A program made the position numbers and the translations under genes. Positions 15,848-24,093 of a stretch of DNA of 42,899 bases are shown here, one piece after another (the first letter of the stretch is position 1; each line of letters starts with the position of its first letter). The notes beneath the pieces were generated by a model. That model did not search any database and was not told the origin of the DNA. It saw only the letters and a list, made by a program, of their open reading frames with translations. The DNA comes from an uncultured bacterium (lineage in GTDB: Bacteria > Bacillota > Clostridia > Christensenellales > CAG-917), in contig CASQXY010000004.1 in NCBI GenBank assembly GCA_949432885.1, positions 1-42,899 on the forward strand. The letters run 5' to 3'.

Positions 15848-17956
15848 ATGAGATTTTCCATGCCTCTCGCGGCAACCGATAAACAATACGTTCTGACAGA
15901 CGGCGGCGTGCGCATAAGCGTGTTGAGCGACAGAATCATACGCGTGGAAAAAGGCTGCTTCACAGACAAACGAACGCAGACAGTATTTTGCCGAAGCTTT
16001 GCAAAACCCGAGTTTATATATAAAAAAAGTAAAGATAAACTATTGATTAAGACAAATATGCGCACTTTTTACGTCGATTTGAAAACTATGCGCGTAAGCG
16101 TCGAATTTGAGGGCGGAAGCAAAAAATCGTCTCCGTCCAACCGCGCCAATCTAGGCGGAACAGCGAGGACTTTGGACGGCACTTTCGGCATTCTTGGCGG
16201 CTGGAAGAGTAAAATCGAAAGGAAGGACCATTTCTGTTTCGGACATATACGAAAAGGCATTTTCGCCGTCAGCGGAGTGAGCGAGTACGATGACAGCCGC
16301 TCCTTCCTGCTCAACGAGGACGGAAGCGTCGCCGCACGACAGGGGAAGTGCATAGACAAGTATATTTTTGCTTTCGGCGACGATTATCTCGGCGGACTCA
16401 AAGAGTTTTACGGGCTTACGGGACATACCCCCGTACTGCCCAAGTATGCGCTTTCAAACTGGTGGTCTCGTTATCACGCCTATTCTGCCGACGAGTATCT
16501 TGCGCTTATGGACAAATTTGAAGATAAACACGTTCCGCTCACCGTCGCTACTATAGATATGGACTGGCATATTGTGAAAAACGTGCCGGAGGACGCGGAG
16601 TATAAATCCTTTCAGGGCGCGGGTTGGACGGGATATACCTTTGAAAAATCCCTATTCCCAGACTATAAAGCGTTTTTGAAAAATCTGAGGAGCAGAGGGC
16701 TTGCGGTAACAATGAATCTGCATCCGCGCGACGGCGTGCGCTATTTCGAGGCGCAGTACGAGGATATGGCGCGCGAGTGCGGCATAGACCCAAGCACGAA
16801 GAAGGCGGTCGAGTTCGATTTGACGGATAAAAAGTTTTTGAACGCGTACTTCGATATCTTGCATCACCCGTATGAAGCGGACGGCGTAAACTTCTGGTGG
16901 ATAGACTGGCAGCAGGGCACGAAGTCCGCAGTGAAAGGGCTCGACCCGCTGTGGCTGCTCAATCATTATCACTTCCTCGACAACTGCCGCGGCGGTAATA
17001 AGGGGCTTATTCTTTCGCGCTATTCGGGGCTCGGTTCTCACCGCTATCCGCTCGGCTTTTCGGGAGATACGGTCGTGTGCTGGAAGAGCCTCAAATTTCA
17101 GCCGTATTTCACCGCGCTCGCATCCAATGCGGGATACTGCTGGTGGTCGCACGATATAGGCGGACACCTGTTCGGCAGGGGAAACGAAGAGCTGTATCTA
17201 AGGTGGCTGCAATTCGGGGTATTTTCGCCCATAAACAGACTGCATTCCAATAACAAGGCGTGGAGCAAGGAGCCGTGGCTGTATCCGCGCGTGGAGCCGA
17301 TCGCGGAGGATTTTCTCAGGCTCCGCCATAGACTTCTGCCCTATGTATATTCCGCCAACGTGCGCACAGCGAACGACGGAATTCCTCTCGTATCGCCGAT
17401 GTACTATTATATGAAGTGCAAAGAGGCGTATAGCAAGAAATGGCGGAATCAATATTACTTCGGCGAAAATATGCTTGTCGCGCCCGTGACGAAAAAGGGC
17501 AGGAACGGGAAAACCGAAATGGAGGTTCTGTTGCCCGAGGGCGACTGGACGCATTTCTTCACGGGCGAAAGCTACAAGGGCGGAAAAACGTACGATATCG
17601 AATGCGGACTTTCGGATTATCCCGTATTCGTAAAAAACGGAAGCATTATCCCGATGCTTCCCGACCGCAAGGGCAATTCGACATCATTTTATGAGTTGGA
17701 GGCGATAGTTTGCATGGGCGAGGGCGGATATACGCTCTACGACGAGCAGGGAAGTATCCGCTTCGAGCTGAAAAAGTCGGGCGAGAATAAATATACTCTC
17801 ACTGCCGTTCCGAGCGAGGATTGCGCGGTTGAGAGGATAAGGTTTATCCCTATGGGCGGATACGAGGTTATAGGAGAGCCCTCCGTAGAGCTCGGCGGAA
17901 ATTCCGTAGCTGTCGTTTTTGCAAAGCCGCTCGATAGACGCGCGGATATCGATTGA
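15848..17956 (+). CDS. Glycoside hydrolase family 31 (alpha-glycosidase)
   Basis: A 702-residue enzyme with a GH31 layout: N-terminal beta-sandwich (about 1-195), (beta/alpha)8 barrel from LPKYALSNWWSRYHAYSADE (near 200) to about 540, and C-terminal beta domains. The nucleophile aspartate should be D353 in FWWIDWQQG, and the acid/base D407 in GFSGDT. Canonical alpha-glucosidases have W-x-D-M-N-E, so WIDWQQG points to another specificity, such as an alpha-galactoside or amino-sugar substrate; that is inference. There is no signal peptide, so it acts in the cytosol on imported sugars. Monocistronic, with no transporter genes nearby. No clear terminator follows. Confidence 0.9.
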   Translation: MRFSMPLAATDKQYVLTDGGVRISVLSDRIIRVEKGCFTDKRTQTVFCRSFAKPEFIYKKSKDKLLIKTNMRTFYVDLKTMRVSVEFEGGSKKSSPSNRANLGGTARTLDGTFGILGGWKSKIERKDHFCFGHIRKGIFAVSGVSEYDDSRSFLLNEDGSVAARQGKCIDKYIFAFGDDYLGGLKEFYGLTGHTPVLPKYALSNWWSRYHAYSADEYLALMDKFEDKHVPLTVATIDMDWHIVKNVPEDAEYKSFQGAGWTGYTFEKSLFPDYKAFLKNLRSRGLAVTMNLHPRDGVRYFEAQYEDMARECGIDPSTKKAVEFDLTDKKFLNAYFDILHHPYEADGVNFWWIDWQQGTKSAVKGLDPLWLLNHYHFLDNCRGGNKGLILSRYSGLGSHRYPLGFSGDTVVCWKSLKFQPYFTALASNAGYCWWSHDIGGHLFGRGNEELYLRWLQFGVFSPINRLHSNNKAWSKEPWLYPRVEPIAEDFLRLRHRLLPYVYSANVRTANDGIPLVSPMYYYMKCKEAYSKKWRNQYYFGENMLVAPVTKKGRNGKTEMEVLLPEGDWTHFFTGESYKGGKTYDIECGLSDYPVFVKNGSIIPMLPDRKGNSTSFYELEAIVCMGEGGYTLYDEQGSIRFELKKSGENKYTLTAVPSEDCAVERIRFIPMGGYEVIGEPSVELGGNSVAVVFAKPLDRRADID

Positions 17957-18022
17957 AATACGTGCTCTTATTGTATATAAGAATAATTTCTTAATTGTAA
18001 AAGGGAAAATGTCAAAAATCGC

Positions 18023-18051
18023 TTGACTTGTTCTTCCAATGTTTATATCAT
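18023..18051 (+). promoter_or_regulatory. Promoter of rplM-rpsI
   Basis: TTGACT (18023-18028), 17 bp, TATCAT (18046-18051), about 140 bp upstream of rplM. Confidence 0.68.
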
Positions 18052-18057
18052 TATTAA

Positions 18058-18193
18058 GCATAATTTACGGTTGTGGCGTTTGCCGTTTGCGGCGCTGAGA
18101 GCGCGCAATCGTTCCCCGAAGGTCGGTGTTTGGCGGAACTAGCCCCTCTTGTCTCATTGACTGTACGGAAAACAAATACGGAGGTTGGCTACT
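18058..18193 (+). promoter_or_regulatory. Structured 5' leader of rplM-rpsI (possible L13-type leader)
   Basis: The 140-nt leader can form several helices. One is GCCG/CGGC near 18081-18092, which competes with GCGCT-GAG-AGCGC (about 18091-18104) because they share bases. Another is GTTCC (18111-18115) with GGAAC (18135-18139). Firmicutes often have an autoregulatory L13 leader here. I could not match the published consensus by eye, so the assignment rests on position and pairing. Confidence 0.4.
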
Positions 18194-18661
18194 ATGGCTA
18201 AGGATTTGTCTTCAATGGCAAAAAATAATAAGTCTTATATGGCGAAGCCCGGTGAAGTTGAAAGCAAGTGGTACGTCGTCGACGCAACGGATATGGTGCT
18301 CGGACGTCTCGCTTCTCAGGTTGCTTCTATCCTGAAAGGAAAGAACAAACCCGAGTACACTCCCAACGTAGACTGCGGCGACCATGTCATTATCATCAAC
18401 TGCGACAAAGTTGTTCTCACAGGCAACAAGCTGGAGGACAAGTATTATCGTTATCACACGGGTTATGTCGGAGGTCTCAAACAGATTCAGTATAAGAAGC
18501 TGATGGCGGAAAAGCCCGATATGGCAGTGTACAAGGCGGTTAAGGGTATGCTTCCCAAAAACAGCCTCGGCGCGAAGATGCTCAAAAAACTGCGCGTATA
18601 TGTGGGAAGCGACCACAATCACACCGCGCAATGTCCCGTTGAGCTCAAACTCAATTTCTGA
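18194..18661 (+). CDS. rplM: 50S ribosomal protein L13
   Basis: A 155-residue L13 with the usual core ([39 protein letters not shown], and near the end [16 protein letters not shown]). It is an early-assembly protein that binds 23S rRNA. The ATG at 18194 has CGGAGG 9 nt upstream. This gives about 12 more residues ahead of the usual MKTYMAKPGE-type start, so the protein has a short serine/lysine extension. It is co-transcribed with rpsI 10 bp downstream, behind a structured leader. Confidence 0.96.
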   Translation: MAKDLSSMAKNNKSYMAKPGEVESKWYVVDATDMVLGRLASQVASILKGKNKPEYTPNVDCGDHVIIINCDKVVLTGNKLEDKYYRYHTGYVGGLKQIQYKKLMAEKPDMAVYKAVKGMLPKNSLGAKMLKKLRVYVGSDHNHTAQCPVELKLNF

Positions 18662-18671
18662 GAGGTGAAGT

Positions 18672-19085
18672 ATGGCTACCAAGAAAACCAAAAAAGTTCA
18701 GTATTTAGGCACAGGTAGAAGAAAGAAGGCTATCGCAAGAGTTCGCCTCATCCCCGGCGGAGAGGGAGCAATCGTCATCAACAAGCGTTCGATTGACGAG
18801 TATTTCACTCTCGACACTTTGAAGCTCATCGTCAACCAGCCTCTTGTCGCTACCAACACGACGGATAAGTTCGACGTGTACGTCAACGTGTACGGCGGCG
18901 GCTTTACAGGTCAGGCGGGCGCAATCCGTCACGGTATCGCAAGAGCGCTCTGCGTTGCGGACAGCGAAGCATACAGAGCTATCCTCAAAAAAGAAGGATA
19001 TCTGACCCGCGACCCGAGAGCGAAAGAGCGTAAAAAGTATGGATTGCATAAGGCGCGTAAGGCTCCGCAGTTCTCGAAGAGATAA
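18672..19085 (+). CDS. rpsI: 30S ribosomal protein S9
   Basis: 137 residues, with the S9 core from [16 protein letters not shown] to [19 protein letters not shown] and the conserved basic tail ending PQFSKR, which reaches the decoding site tRNA. An N-terminal [10 protein letters not shown] makes it slightly longer than the 130-residue norm. GAGGTGAAG precedes the ATG. It pairs with rplM as in most bacteria, but here the pair sits about 9 kb upstream of the S10 cluster rather than after rpoA-rplQ. A large palindrome starts at its stop codon. Confidence 0.97.
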   Translation: MATKKTKKVQYLGTGRRKKAIARVRLIPGGEGAIVINKRSIDEYFTLDTLKLIVNQPLVATNTTDKFDVYVNVYGGGFTGQAGAIRHGIARALCVADSEAYRAILKKEGYLTRDPRAKERKKYGLHKARKAPQFSKR

Positions 19086-19209
19086 AAACAGCGCTATTTG
19101 GCGCATTGCATTGTCAACGCCCATATTCCTCACCGTCACGTACGTCAGTACGTTAGGCGGTTCGGGATATGGGCGTTTTCGCGCACTGCATCCAAATATC
19201 GCGGTTTTT
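19084..19209. repeat. 126-nt imperfect palindrome after rpsI
   Basis: The two 52-nt arms (19084-19135 and about 19158-19209) align without gaps as reverse complements. The matched blocks are AAAAAC, TATTTGG, AACGCCCATAT and ACCG. The centre is a perfect ACGTAC / GTCA / GTACGT hairpin (19138-19153). The outer end finishes in GCGGTTTTTATT, so the fold can act as an intrinsic terminator for rplM-rpsI. Its size is far beyond a normal terminator and resembles a small palindromic repeat (MITE- or REP-like) or a structured RNA. There is no coding capacity. Confidence 0.75.
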
Positions 19210-19240
19210 ATTATAGTAGGATAGGAGTGAATACGACGAA

Positions 19241-19434
19241 CACTCATTCAAGAGATTGTACTAGCGTTCGCAGGGCGAACGCCCCGTGAGTGCCGAGCTT
19301 GACGCTATGTACAAGCGAACAGGCAATTCTGTTTTCTGCCTGTGAGCGAGTGACATAAACAGAGCTCTATGCTTGTATATGCGAGCGCCGACTGTCTCCC
19401 CCGCGAGCGACAGAACGTTAAATAATGTACGTTC
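19241..19434 (+). ncRNA. Cluster of hairpins, possible structured RNA or repeat element
   Basis: Perfect stems follow in series. CACTCA/TGAGTG (19241-19246, 19287-19292) encloses GCGTTCG/CGAACGC (19264-19282). TACAAGC/GCTTGTA (19310-19316, 19371-19377) encloses ACAGGCA/TGCCTGT (19319-19343). CTGTC/GACAG (19392-19396, 19409-19413) and GAACGT/ACGTTC (19413-19434) abut. I saw no tmRNA, RNase P, SRP or 6S landmarks and no good gene on either strand. The strand is assigned arbitrarily. The remaining bases to 19592 hold one more imperfect stem (about 19550-19579). Confidence 0.4.
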
Positions 19435-19592
19435 CTAATTCGAGTGGTGGGAGAAAAGCCCGAAGGGAAAGAGGGGGTTGTTCATTTTAGAGTACCCGCC
19501 GTATACCTTTGCAAAGTACGTCACCCCTCAGCCCGATAAGGTGTGAAAACGAGGAGTCACTTGAACGGCGACTCGTCGAGCTCACTTTCTGT

Positions 19593-19793
19593 TTACCTGT
19601 CTCTTCCGATAAGCTCGTCCAAAGTTATATTGTAAAAATCCGCAAGTTTCACGCAAAAATCAATATTGGGCAAAACCTCGTCGCGCTCCCAACGGCTTAT
19701 GTTCTGTTGGGATATTCCGATTTTGTTTGCAAGCTCCACTTGATTCAAACCAGCCAGTTCTCTTTGTAGCTTCAATGCCTCTCCGTATTTCAT
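19593..19793 (-). CDS. XRE-family helix-turn-helix regulator
   Basis: A 66-residue single-domain repressor-type protein: LKLQRELAGLNQVELANKIG is helices 1-2 and GISQQNISRWERDEVLPN the recognition helix and wing. It ends in DELIGRDR with no sensor domain. I start at 19793 because GGAG precedes that ATG at 7 nt. An ATG five codons upstream has no such site. A perfect 14-bp palindrome upstream (19851-19864) is a likely autoregulatory operator. It lies downstream of spmB on the same strand, with 142 bp between. Its target genes are unknown. Confidence 0.88.
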   Translation of the reverse strand: MKYGEALKLQRELAGLNQVELANKIGISQQNISRWERDEVLPNIDFCVKLADFYNITLDELIGRDR

Positions 19794-19820
19794 AATCGCA
19801 CTCCGCATTTTTTCAAATTC

Positions 19821-19866
19821 TTACACATATTCGCGTATATTGTTTTATGAACACATATATGTGTAA
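19821..19866 (-). promoter_or_regulatory. Candidate XRE operator: 14-bp palindrome plus an extra half-site
   Basis: ACACATATATGTGT (19851-19864) is a perfect palindrome. Its right arm ATATGTGTAA (19857-19866) recurs as the exact reverse complement TTACACATAT at 19821-19830. The palindrome lies just downstream of a TATAAT (19880-19875, minus strand) and about 60 bp before the XRE start, where a bound repressor would block transcription. Confidence 0.55.
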
Positions 19867-19935
19867 TATGCGGGATTATATTAAAATTATATATTCTACG
19901 ACATAGCAGTCGGTGCCTGAAAGCGGACGCCAACG

Positions 19936-20442
19936 TCACATGATGCGGCACAAAGCGCAAGCGACGACTGTTCCCAGCAGAGTACAGAATATGGCGACAG
20001 GAATAGCATAACGCAGTTTGCGCACCTTGCAGGCGGAAAAATAAACGGCGGCGATATAGAAAATCGTTTCGGTCGCGCCCGATATTACGGCGGCGCAACG
20101 TGCCGGATAGCTGTCCACTCCGTACTCGGCGATTATGCTTTCGAGAAGCGCGATAGTGCCGTTGCCTGACAGCGGAACAAGAAGCATAATTTCGGTGATT
20201 TCGGAGGGTATTCCAATGTAGGAAAGCGGCTTTGACAGCCAGCCCGAGACTATAGAAGAAAGTCCGCTTGCCTTGAAAAGCTCTATACATACGAAGATAG
20301 ACGCGATATACGGAAATATGCTTTTTATGAGTCCGAGACTGTCTTTTGTGCCTTCCAGAAAACAGTCGTATACCTTTACTCGTTTGACGATGCAAACGAT
20401 GAGTAGTATGATTACGAGCGCGGGTAGAATATATACGCTCAT
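19936..20442 (-). CDS. spmB: Spore maturation protein B homologue (nucleoside-recognition/Gate domain)
   Basis: A 168-residue membrane protein with four to five hydrophobic segments and the SpmB signature: SIFPYIASIFVCIELFKASG, then LLVPLSGNGTIALLESIIAEYG and SGATETIFYIAAVYF. In Bacillus, SpmA and SpmB are needed for spore core dehydration; the molecular activity is unresolved. Its ATG overlaps the spmA stop codon by four bases, so the two are translationally coupled. The pair is typical of spore-forming Clostridia, but homologues also occur in non-sporing lineages. Confidence 0.9.
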   Translation of the reverse strand: MSVYILPALVIILLIVCIVKRVKVYDCFLEGTKDSLGLIKSIFPYIASIFVCIELFKASGLSSIVSGWLSKPLSYIGIPSEITEIMLLVPLSGNGTIALLESIIAEYGVDSYPARCAAVISGATETIFYIAAVYFSACKVRKLRYAIPVAIFCTLLGTVVACALCRIM

Positions 20443-21107
20443 TTGCGTCTCCGTGACACAACGGAAGGCTTAATTTTACAGGATAAGCATTTTATATGGC
20501 TTTTTCTGTTATTTAAACCTCCGTTTACGTAATATTCTTTATCTTTTTTGCTATCCGAAAGCGCAAAAACCTTGCATAGGATTATGCCGCTTAAAGTGGA
20601 TACGGCAGTGGATATCAAGGTCGGCAGAAATATGGACGAAGCGTCTGCGCTCCCCGCGGTCGCGCGCATCGCTATAACCGTCGCTGGGATTAGCTGTATG
20701 GAGGTCGCGTTGATGATGAGAAGTAAAATCATATTGGGACTTGCGACAGTCTGACCCTCGACGGACATCGAGCGCATGGCGTTAATTCCCGCGGGAGTTG
20801 CGACTCCGCCCATGCCGAGCATATTTGCGGCGAGGTTTATGGAAATCCATCCGTACGTTTCGTCGCTTTCCTTTTTGAACAGTCTTTTGATGAGAGGACG
20901 CAGGAGCTTGGACAGCTTTTTGTCAAGCTCGGACGCCTGCATCATTTTGAGCACGGACAGCCAAACCGCATAAATCGCGGCGAGCTTGACGGCGAGCGTA
21001 ATCGCGTTCATGACGCCCTGCAACATAGTCGGAAACGCCGTTGCGGGCGAGGTGAACGTGAGAAGCACAATGGAGATGAGCGTCAGCGCCGTGAATGCGA
21101 TGTTCAT
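20439..21107 (-). CDS. spmA: Spore maturation protein A homologue (nucleoside-recognition/Gate domain)
   Basis: About 222 residues with the SpmA pattern: two hydrophobic helices, GVMNAITLAVKLAAIYAVWL, ISINLAANMLGMGGVATPAG, and INATSIQLIPATVIAMRA. It acts in the membrane with SpmB. I place the start at the ATG 21107 because MNIAFTALTL aligns with the N terminus of known SpmA. A GTG at 21155 in the same frame would add 16 residues, and neither codon has a good ribosome binding site. The C-terminal 35 residues are basic. It lies divergent from metG. Confidence 0.88.
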   Translation of the reverse strand: MNIAFTALTLISIVLLTFTSPATAFPTMLQGVMNAITLAVKLAAIYAVWLSVLKMMQASELDKKLSKLLRPLIKRLFKKESDETYGWISINLAANMLGMGGVATPAGINAMRSMSVEGQTVASPNMILLLIINATSIQLIPATVIAMRATAGSADASSIFLPTLISTAVSTLSGIILCKVFALSDSKKDKEYYVNGGLNNRKSHIKCLSCKIKPSVVSRRRK

Positions 21108-21209
21108 ATACAAACTATATTTGTCGCAAATTGCAAATATACGCTCGGGGCGCACTGCTCATTGAAACAGCTCCGAATTTATTATCGCCGCCCGCATGCG
21201 CGGTTTTAA

Positions 21210-21238
21210 TTGCCAATTTGAAAACGGGGTAGTATAAT
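21210..21238 (+). promoter_or_regulatory. Promoter of metG
   Basis: TTGCCA (21210-21215), 17 bp, TATAAT (21233-21238), 54 bp upstream of the metG ATG. The short GC-rich leader has no T-box landmarks. Confidence 0.75.
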
Positions 21239-21292
21239 TGACTAAAATTATTAATGTATCCGTTGGCGCGCGTGCCGCGCACGGAGGTGGAA

Positions 21293-23299
21293 ATGGACAG
21301 ACAGAAGTATTATCTTACTACCGCAATCACATATACGTCGGGCAAACCGCATATAGGCAATACCTATGAAATAGTGCTTGCTGATTTGATTGCAAGAGCC
21401 AAGCGTATGCAGGGATACGACGTGTTTTTTATGACGGGCACGGACGAGCACGGCGAGAAAATAGAACTTAAAGCGCAAGCGGCGGGAAAATCCCCCAAGC
21501 AATTTGTAGACGAGGTCGCGGCGCAGGTAAGAAGCATATGGGATATGATGGGTGCGACGTACGACAAGTTTATCCGCACCACCGACGAAGAGCACGAGAA
21601 GCAGGTCAGCAAAATATTCGCAAAGCTGTACGAGCAGGGGGATATATACAAATCTTCGTACAAGGGCTGGTATTGCACGCCCTGCGAATCTTTTTGGACG
21701 GAAAGTCAGCTCGTAGACGGCAAATGCCCCGACTGCGGACGTGAGGTAAAAATGGCGGAGGAGGAAGCGTACTTTTTTGCCATGAGCAAGTACAGCGACA
21801 GACTGCGTGAGTATTACGACGCTTTTCCCGAGTTTATTACGCCGATTTCACGCAAGAACGAAATGGTGAACAACTTCTTAAAGCCCGGCTTGCAGGATTT
21901 GTGCGTATCGCGCACTTCCTTCGACTGGGGAATTCGCGTTCCATTTGACAAGAAGCACGTTGTATACGTGTGGCTGGACGCGCTGACCAACTATATTACG
22001 GGCATAGGCTACGACTGCGACGGCGAGGGAAGCTCTCTGTTCGCTGAGCAGTGGCCTGCGGATTTGCATATTATCGGAAAGGATATCGTGCGTTTCCACG
22101 TGATTTACTGGCCCATATTCCTTATGGCGTTGGGACTGCCCCTGCCAAAACAGATATACGGTCATCCGTGGCTGTTGCAGGACGGCGGAAAGATGTCCAA
22201 GTCCAAGGGTAACGTGATTTACGCCGATGATTTGGTGAATGAGTTCGGCGTAGACGCCGTTAGATACTATCTGCTCGGACAGATGCCTTTCGACAACGAC
22301 GGCACTATAAGCTGGGATTCCGTCATCGACGTGATAAACAGCGAGCTCGTCAACGTATACGGCAACCTCGTACAGCGCACGGTCGCCATGAGCAATAAGT
22401 ATTTCGACGGCGAGGTGCGCGACGGCGGCGTAAGCGAGCCTGTCGACGACGACCTCAAAGCCGTTGTTTGCGGACTCAAAAAACGCGTATTCGACAATAT
22501 TGACGGCTTCCGTGTGGCGGACGCGCTCGGCGAGATACTGTCCGTAATAAGGCGCGCCAACAAATATATCGACGAAACTATGCCTTGGGTGCTTGCAAAG
22601 GACGAGAAGAAGAGCGACAGACTCAGGACGGTGCTTTACAATCTTACGGAGACGATTGTCATTTGCTCGTCGCTGTTGGAGCCGTTCATTCCCGACGCGG
22701 CAAGGCGCGCTATCGAGAATTGCGGCGCAAAGGCGAGAGCGTATGAAGATTTGGATAAATTCGGACTGCTGGGCGAAATCAAGACGGAGAGCAATCCCGC
22801 CCATTTGTTTGCAAGGCTCGACCCTCAAAAGGTCAAGGCTTCGCTTATCGCCAAGGGCATAATAGCGGAAGATGGCGGCGAGGCGTCTGAAACCGAATGC
22901 GTCAAATCCGAGAAGAAAGCGGAGAAAAAAGAGGAGAAGAAAGTGGAAAACGTTGTGGACATAAACGAAATTACAATTGACGATTTTGCAAAGGTACAGC
23001 TCAGAGTGGGCGAAATAATGACCGCAGAAAAGGTGGAAAAGGCGGACAAGCTGCTGAAATTCACCGTAAAAATAGGCGATGAAATTCGCACAATCGTGAG
23101 CGGAATAGCAAAATATTATACGTCCGAGGAAATGGTTGGCAAGCGCGTTGTCGTCGTGTACAATCTCAAAGCCGCGAAACTGCGCGGCATAGAGAGTCAG
23201 GGCATGCTGCTTTGCGCGTGCGAGCAGACGGAGGACGGCGAGAACGTAGTGCTCGTAACCCCCGAAAAACCCGTGGCAAGCGGCAGTACGGTGAGATAA
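21293..23299 (+). CDS. metG: Methionine--tRNA ligase
   Basis: A 668-residue methionyl-tRNA synthetase that charges tRNA-Met in the cytosol. It has HIGN (H20-N23), a zinc knuckle with CTPC and CPDC around residues 125-150, KMSKS (300-304), and an anticodon-binding helical domain. A Lys/Glu-rich linker (about 545-560) then leads to a C-terminal EMAP/Trbp111-like tRNA-binding domain (ITIDDFAKVQLRVGEI onward). The frame is open further upstream, but CGGAGGTGG sits just before the ATG at 21293. Its TAA overlaps the tatD ATG (TAATG), so metG and tatD are coupled. Confidence 0.97.
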   Translation: MDRQKYYLTTAITYTSGKPHIGNTYEIVLADLIARAKRMQGYDVFFMTGTDEHGEKIELKAQAAGKSPKQFVDEVAAQVRSIWDMMGATYDKFIRTTDEEHEKQVSKIFAKLYEQGDIYKSSYKGWYCTPCESFWTESQLVDGKCPDCGREVKMAEEEAYFFAMSKYSDRLREYYDAFPEFITPISRKNEMVNNFLKPGLQDLCVSRTSFDWGIRVPFDKKHVVYVWLDALTNYITGIGYDCDGEGSSLFAEQWPADLHIIGKDIVRFHVIYWPIFLMALGLPLPKQIYGHPWLLQDGGKMSKSKGNVIYADDLVNEFGVDAVRYYLLGQMPFDNDGTISWDSVIDVINSELVNVYGNLVQRTVAMSNKYFDGEVRDGGVSEPVDDDLKAVVCGLKKRVFDNIDGFRVADALGEILSVIRRANKYIDETMPWVLAKDEKKSDRLRTVLYNLTETIVICSSLLEPFIPDAARRAIENCGAKARAYEDLDKFGLLGEIKTESNPAHLFARLDPQKVKASLIAKGIIAEDGGEASETECVKSEKKAEKKEEKKVENVVDINEITIDDFAKVQLRVGEIMTAEKVEKADKLLKFTVKIGDEIRTIVSGIAKYYTSEEMVGKRVVVVYNLKAAKLRGIESQGMLLCACEQTEDGENVVLVTPEKPVASGSTVR

Positions 23300-24072
23300 T
23301 GATTGTAGATACTCACTGTCATCTGAACGACGAAAGGCTTGCGCCCGAGGCGGACGCGATTGCGGAAGGGCTTTTCGACCGCGGCATAGAAAGCGCGATA
23401 TGCGTCGGCTACGACATGCCGTCGAGCGAGGCTGCCGTAAGACTCGCGGAGAAACACGAGAACATTTATGCGGCAATCGGAATACATCCGCACGACGCGG
23501 TGACTGCGGATTATGACAGCTATGAAAGGCTGGCGACGCTGTCATCCTCCTCCAAGGTGGTTGCAATCGGGGAAATAGGGCTCGATTATCATTATGATTT
23601 GAGCCCGCGCGCGATACAGAAGGGCGCGTTTAGAGAGCAGATAGAGCTTGCGGACGTTTTGGGACTGCCGATAGCGCTTCATATACGAGAGGCGTACGAG
23701 GATGCAAGGCAGATACTTTTCGAGAATAGAGGATATCTGAACAACGGCGTGCTTCTGCACTGTTATTCGGGCTCGGCGGAGTTTGTGAAAATATTCGGCG
23801 AGCTCGACGCGTATTTCGCTTTCGGCGGCGCGATTACCTTCAACAACGCGAGGCATAATATCGAAGCGCTCAAAGCCGTGCCGCACGACAGACTGCTGCT
23901 CGAAACCGATTGCCCGTATATGACTCCCGTGCCTTTTCGAGGGAAGACTAACCGCCCCGAATATATAACCTACGTCGCGCAAAAGGCGGCGGAAGTGCTC
24001 GGACTCGCCGCAACCGATATCGGGGACATCACCTCGCGCAACGCCAAAAGGCTGTTTACGAGGATGAAATAG
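23299..24072 (+). CDS. tatD: TatD-family metal-dependent DNase
   Basis: A 257-residue TIM-barrel hydrolase with metal ligands in DTHCHL (H6, H8), EIGLDYHY, HIRE, HCYSGS and ETDCPYMTP. TatD proteins act as Mg2+-dependent 3'-5' exonucleases on damaged or single-stranded DNA. The metG-tatD order is very common in Firmicutes. The start is fixed by the one-base overlap with the metG stop codon. The next gene encodes the radical SAM protein known to travel with TatD. Confidence 0.95.
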   Translation: MIVDTHCHLNDERLAPEADAIAEGLFDRGIESAICVGYDMPSSEAAVRLAEKHENIYAAIGIHPHDAVTADYDSYERLATLSSSSKVVAIGEIGLDYHYDLSPRAIQKGAFREQIELADVLGLPIALHIREAYEDARQILFENRGYLNNGVLLHCYSGSAEFVKIFGELDAYFAFGGAITFNNARHNIEALKAVPHDRLLLETDCPYMTPVPFRGKTNRPEYITYVAQKAAEVLGLAATDIGDITSRNAKRLFTRMK

Positions 24073-24093
24073 AAACGGGAGAGGTAGAAAAAT

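Noticed and set aside
19241..19592. tmRNA, RNase P, SRP or 6S RNA in the gene-free stretch
   Set aside because: No CCA-ending tRNA-like 3' end, no SRP GGAAG/AGCAGC loop and no RNase P core were found. The hairpin order does not fit any of these.
21878..23566. Open minus-strand frame of 562 codons
   Set aside because: Fully antisense to metG and the start of tatD. It arises from the codon bias of those genes and the product looks like a composition artefact.
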